A stretch of 64,000 nt of DNA, taken from assembly GCF_900102175.1 (NCBI RefSeq), contig NZ_FNKN01000001.1, positions 372,001 through 436,000 on the forward strand. Reading direction: 5' to 3'. A program made the position numbers and the translations under genes. Of the stretch, positions 61,610 through 64,000 are shown one piece after another. The notes under the pieces are model-generated. The model saw only the letters and a list, made by a program, of their open reading frames with translations, was not told where the DNA came from and ran no database searches. The stretch's first letter is position 1, and the number at the start of each line of letters is the position of its first letter. Origin of the DNA: Microbacterium sp. cf332. Lineage in GTDB: Bacteria; Actinomycetota; Actinomycetes; Actinomycetales; Microbacteriaceae.

Positions 61610-63745
61610 ATGGCAAGTAACACCATCAACATCAGTGTTCTCGCGGACACAAAGAAGTTCGCCGCCGACATGGACAAGGCGTCCGGCGTACTCGGCAAGC
61701 TCGGAACCGGGCTGAAGGGTGTCGGCATCGCCGCGGGCGCGATGGTCGGCGTCACCGCCGTAGCCTTCGGCGCGGTCCTCGTGGACGCGTTCAAGGCCGT
61801 TGCAGAGGTCGAGCGTCTGACCGCTCAGACCTCCGCCGCCATCGCCTCTACGGGCGGCGCAGCGGGCCGCAGCGTCGAGCAGATCACCGGGCTCGCGGAC
61901 TCGCTAGAGCGCATGTCCGGCGTCGAGGCCGAGGTCATCCAGTCGGGGCAGAACATGCTCCTGACCTTCACCCAGATCAAGGGGACGAACTTCGACGCCG
62001 CGACTCAGGCGGCGCTGGATATGTCCGTCGCGATGGGTACCGACATGACCTCGGCGGCGACTCTCGTCGGTAAGGCGCTGAATGACCCGATCAAGGGTGT
62101 GGGCGCACTCTCGAAGGTCGGCGTCCAGCTGACCGAAGACCAGAAGGCCATGGTCAAGCAGATGACCGAGGTCGGTGATGTCGCCGGGGCGCAGGGCATC
62201 ATTCTCGGTGTCCTCAACGAACAGTTCGGCGGGTCCGCTGAGGCCTTCGGTGGCACGTTCCTCGGAACGGTCGAGAAGGTCAAGAACTCCTTCGGCGCCA
62301 TCACCGAGGCGTTCGTCGTCGGGCTACTCCCTGCCGCCACGGGCGTGCTCAACTTCATCAACGACGCCTTCGTTCGTCTCGCGGACTCCCCCGGCTTCGC
62401 CGCGGTGATCGAGAACGTGAACGCCTTCATCACCGGTCTTGTCTCTGGTGAAGCGCCCATCTCGGGATTCGCGCAGACGGTCATGACCCTCTGGCAGAAC
62501 TTCTCACCGCTCGGGGTCGCCCTTCAGGTGATCCAGCCGCTCGTGGGTCCGCTGGTCGATGCGTTCATGCAGTTCGCGACCGTGCTCGGTGGCGCGCTCA
62601 TGTCCGTACTGCCGACCGTGCAGGCGATCATCGGCGCGCTCGTCGGACTCATGGCCGCGCTGGTGCCGGTGATCATGCCCGTCATCACAGCGGTGCTCGG
62701 ACTCGTGACCCCGCTGTTCACCCTCATCGCGCCGCTCATGCAGCTTGTGCAGGCGGTGCTTCCGGTGTTCATCGCCATCGTCACGACCGTCGCGCAGGTC
62801 ATCGCCGCAGTCCTGACGCCGGTCATCGCGGCACTCACCCCGATCATCCAGAGCGTTGTGGACGTGCTCGCGGGCGTAATCGCCTTCCTGACGGGCGTCT
62901 TCACCGGCAACTGGGAACAGGCGTGGCAGGGCATCCAAGACATCTTCGCGAGCGTCTGGGAACTCATTCAGAACATCGTCAAGGGCGCGTGGAACGTGAT
63001 CGTCTCGCTCATCACCCTCGCCGTCGATGGAGTGCTCAACCTCGTGAAGGCGTGGGGGCCGCAGTTGCTCAATTTCGTGCGTGACGCGTGGAACAACGTC
63101 ATGGCCTTCTTCGGGTCGATTCCCGGCGCAGTGAAGGGCTTCTTCGTGGCCGCGGGTGTCTGGCTCGTGCGCTCGGGAATGGACATCATCTCGGGTCTGT
63201 CGAACGGTATCCGCGACACCTGGAACGGCGTCCTGAACTTCTTCGGATCGATCCCGGGTGCCGTCATGGGCGCGCTCGCGGGTGCCGGTAACTGGCTCCT
63301 CAGCGCAGGTCGCGACATCATCAACGGACTTGTCCGAGGACTCTCGAACGCCGCGGGCCGCGTCACGGACATGCTTCTCGACATCGCGGGCAACGCGATC
63401 GACGCGTTCAAGTCGTTCTTCGGTATCGCATCGCCGTCGAAGCTCTTCACGAGCTACGGCAAGTTCATGGTGCAGGGCCTCGCGAAGGGTCTGAACGGCT
63501 CGAACAGGCTGGTTGATTCGGCGATGGGTCGCCTGAGTTCGCGAGTGTCGAACGGCTTCGAGGCATCCCTCAACGTGCCCGCGGGCTACGGCTCGGGCCA
63601 GTACAGAGGCGCGAACGCGCAAACCGTGGTGATCGAGAACGTGAACTTCAGTAGCCCGGTCTCGCCGTCGCCGGAGGACGGTCGCCGCGTGGTCGAGGCC
63701 ATCCGTGAACACGTCCGCCTCGGTGGATCGGTGAGCTTCGCATGA
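61610..63745 (+). CDS. Tail tape measure protein
   Basis: 711 aa. N-terminal ISVLADTKKFAADMDKASGVLGKLG, long coiled and alanine-rich regions, hydrophobic runs in the middle (residues ~290-420, many V/I/L with PVI repeats such as VPVIMPVITAVLGLV), then repeating FFGSIPGAV/DIISGLSNGIRDTW units and a C-terminal SPSKLFTSYGKFMVQGLAKGLNGS that is a tape-measure hallmark. Sets tail length, here short (~100 nm by the usual ~0.15 nm per residue). ATG 61610 chosen; GTG 61598 is possible. Confidence 0.92.
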   Translation: MASNTINISVLADTKKFAADMDKASGVLGKLGTGLKGVGIAAGAMVGVTAVAFGAVLVDAFKAVAEVERLTAQTSAAIASTGGAAGRSVEQITGLADSLERMSGVEAEVIQSGQNMLLTFTQIKGTNFDAATQAALDMSVAMGTDMTSAATLVGKALNDPIKGVGALSKVGVQLTEDQKAMVKQMTEVGDVAGAQGIILGVLNEQFGGSAEAFGGTFLGTVEKVKNSFGAITEAFVVGLLPAATGVLNFINDAFVRLADSPGFAAVIENVNAFITGLVSGEAPISGFAQTVMTLWQNFSPLGVALQVIQPLVGPLVDAFMQFATVLGGALMSVLPTVQAIIGALVGLMAALVPVIMPVITAVLGLVTPLFTLIAPLMQLVQAVLPVFIAIVTTVAQVIAAVLTPVIAALTPIIQSVVDVLAGVIAFLTGVFTGNWEQAWQGIQDIFASVWELIQNIVKGAWNVIVSLITLAVDGVLNLVKAWGPQLLNFVRDAWNNVMAFFGSIPGAVKGFFVAAGVWLVRSGMDIISGLSNGIRDTWNGVLNFFGSIPGAVMGALAGAGNWLLSAGRDIINGLVRGLSNAAGRVTDMLLDIAGNAIDAFKSFFGIASPSKLFTSYGKFMVQGLAKGLNGSNRLVDSAMGRLSSRVSNGFEASLNVPAGYGSGQYRGANAQTVVIENVNFSSPVSPSPEDGRRVVEAIREHVRLGGSVSFA

Positions 63746-64000
63746 TCATCGAACGCCCCCTTCTCGGCACCCTCTCCATCCAGCTATTCGCCGAAGACAT
63801 CAGGGAATGGGAGGACTGGACCGCCGAGCTTCAGTCCCTCACCATCCAGCGCGGCGGCAAGCGCAACGGCGTAGCGGTGTCGGTCGATCCCGGCACGTTG
63901 ACGGCGACCATCGTGAACGCGGGCGACCCCGCTTCGGACGGGCGCATTCACCCGAACGCCCGCGTGCGCGTCGGCAAGCTGACCGGGGCCGGAGACCTTC
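63742..64000 (+). CDS. Distal tail protein, N-terminal part (cut by the window edge)
   Basis: At least 86 aa from ATG 63742, overlapping the tape measure stop (ATGA): MIIERPLLGTLSIQLFAEDI, EWEDWTAELQSLTIQRGGKRNGVAVSVDPGTLTATIVNAGDP. Short beta strands fit the first domain of a tail hub or Dit-like protein, the expected gene after the tape measure. Open to the window end. Confidence 0.7.
   Translation, partial: MIIERPLLGTLSIQLFAEDIREWEDWTAELQSLTIQRGGKRNGVAVSVDPGTLTATIVNAGDPASDGRIHPNARVRVGKLTGAGDL

Noticed and set aside
62504..63712. 402-aa minus-strand frame inside the tape measure gene
   Set aside because: His/Asp/Arg-rich mirror of the tape measure repeats; opposite to the late operon.

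Overview
The window is high-GC DNA with densely packed, often overlapping genes and many start codons placed 6-8 bases after a TANNNT box (leaderless-type starts). Gene content and order (GatCAB, GlgE/GlgB, truncated haemoglobin O, ClpS-DUF2017, rpsB-tsf-pyrH-frr-cdsA, a DivIVA-domain protein) point to an actinobacterium of the Microbacteriaceae, most likely Microbacterium or a close relative. The genus is inferred, because no rRNA gene is present.

Positions 1 to about 49060 are ordinary chromosome. 1-3389: an ABC exporter and a NarL-type two-component system. 3436-10652: mechanosensitive channel, haemoglobin, two thioesterases, EttA, SSB and MsrA. 10772-13319: a MocR-type regulator divergent from a YczE-like membrane protein. 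13410-15446: tRNA-Arg, oligoribonuclease, tRNA-His, a metallopeptidase, ClpS and DUF2017. 15449-25183: a small kinase, a GerW-like protein, DinB, GatBAC, an acyl-CoA ligase and LigA. 25193-29160: a DUF4166/TIGR01777 pair, MnmA and a cysteine desulfurase, the last two supplying tRNA thiolation. 29205-35553: GlgX, GlgE and GlgB for alpha-glucan metabolism. 35628-41924: thioredoxin-TPR protein, membrane and secreted proteins. 41921-46185: cdsA-frr-pyrH-tsf-rpsB. 46464-48503: an M23 protein, a DUF3060-like lipoprotein and a XerC-type recombinase.

From about 49060 to the right edge lies the left part of a siphovirus-type prophage. A large serine integrase gene starts 9 bp from the broken end of dprA, so only the 3' part of this DNA-uptake/transformation gene remains here. 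The phage has a leftward early module (a SF3 helicase of the D5/P4 type and small genes) and a rightward late module in HK97-like order: HNH endonuclease, terminase small and large subunits, portal, protease-capsid fusion, connectors, tail tube, tail chaperones, tape measure and the start of the distal tail protein. Lysis genes, tail fibres, attR and the 5' part of dprA would lie beyond position 64000.

The most unusual signals are in the prophage: interruption of dprA; a divergent promoter pair driving a ~75-nt terminated RNA on one side and a lone 114-aa beta-barrel-like protein on the other; two late promoters sharing an unusual bipartite sequence with exactly the same 17-bp spacer; a duplicated 13-bp early promoter/operator element; a fused protease-capsid gene with its own internal ribosome binding site; and a probable one-base frame break at the start of the large terminase gene.
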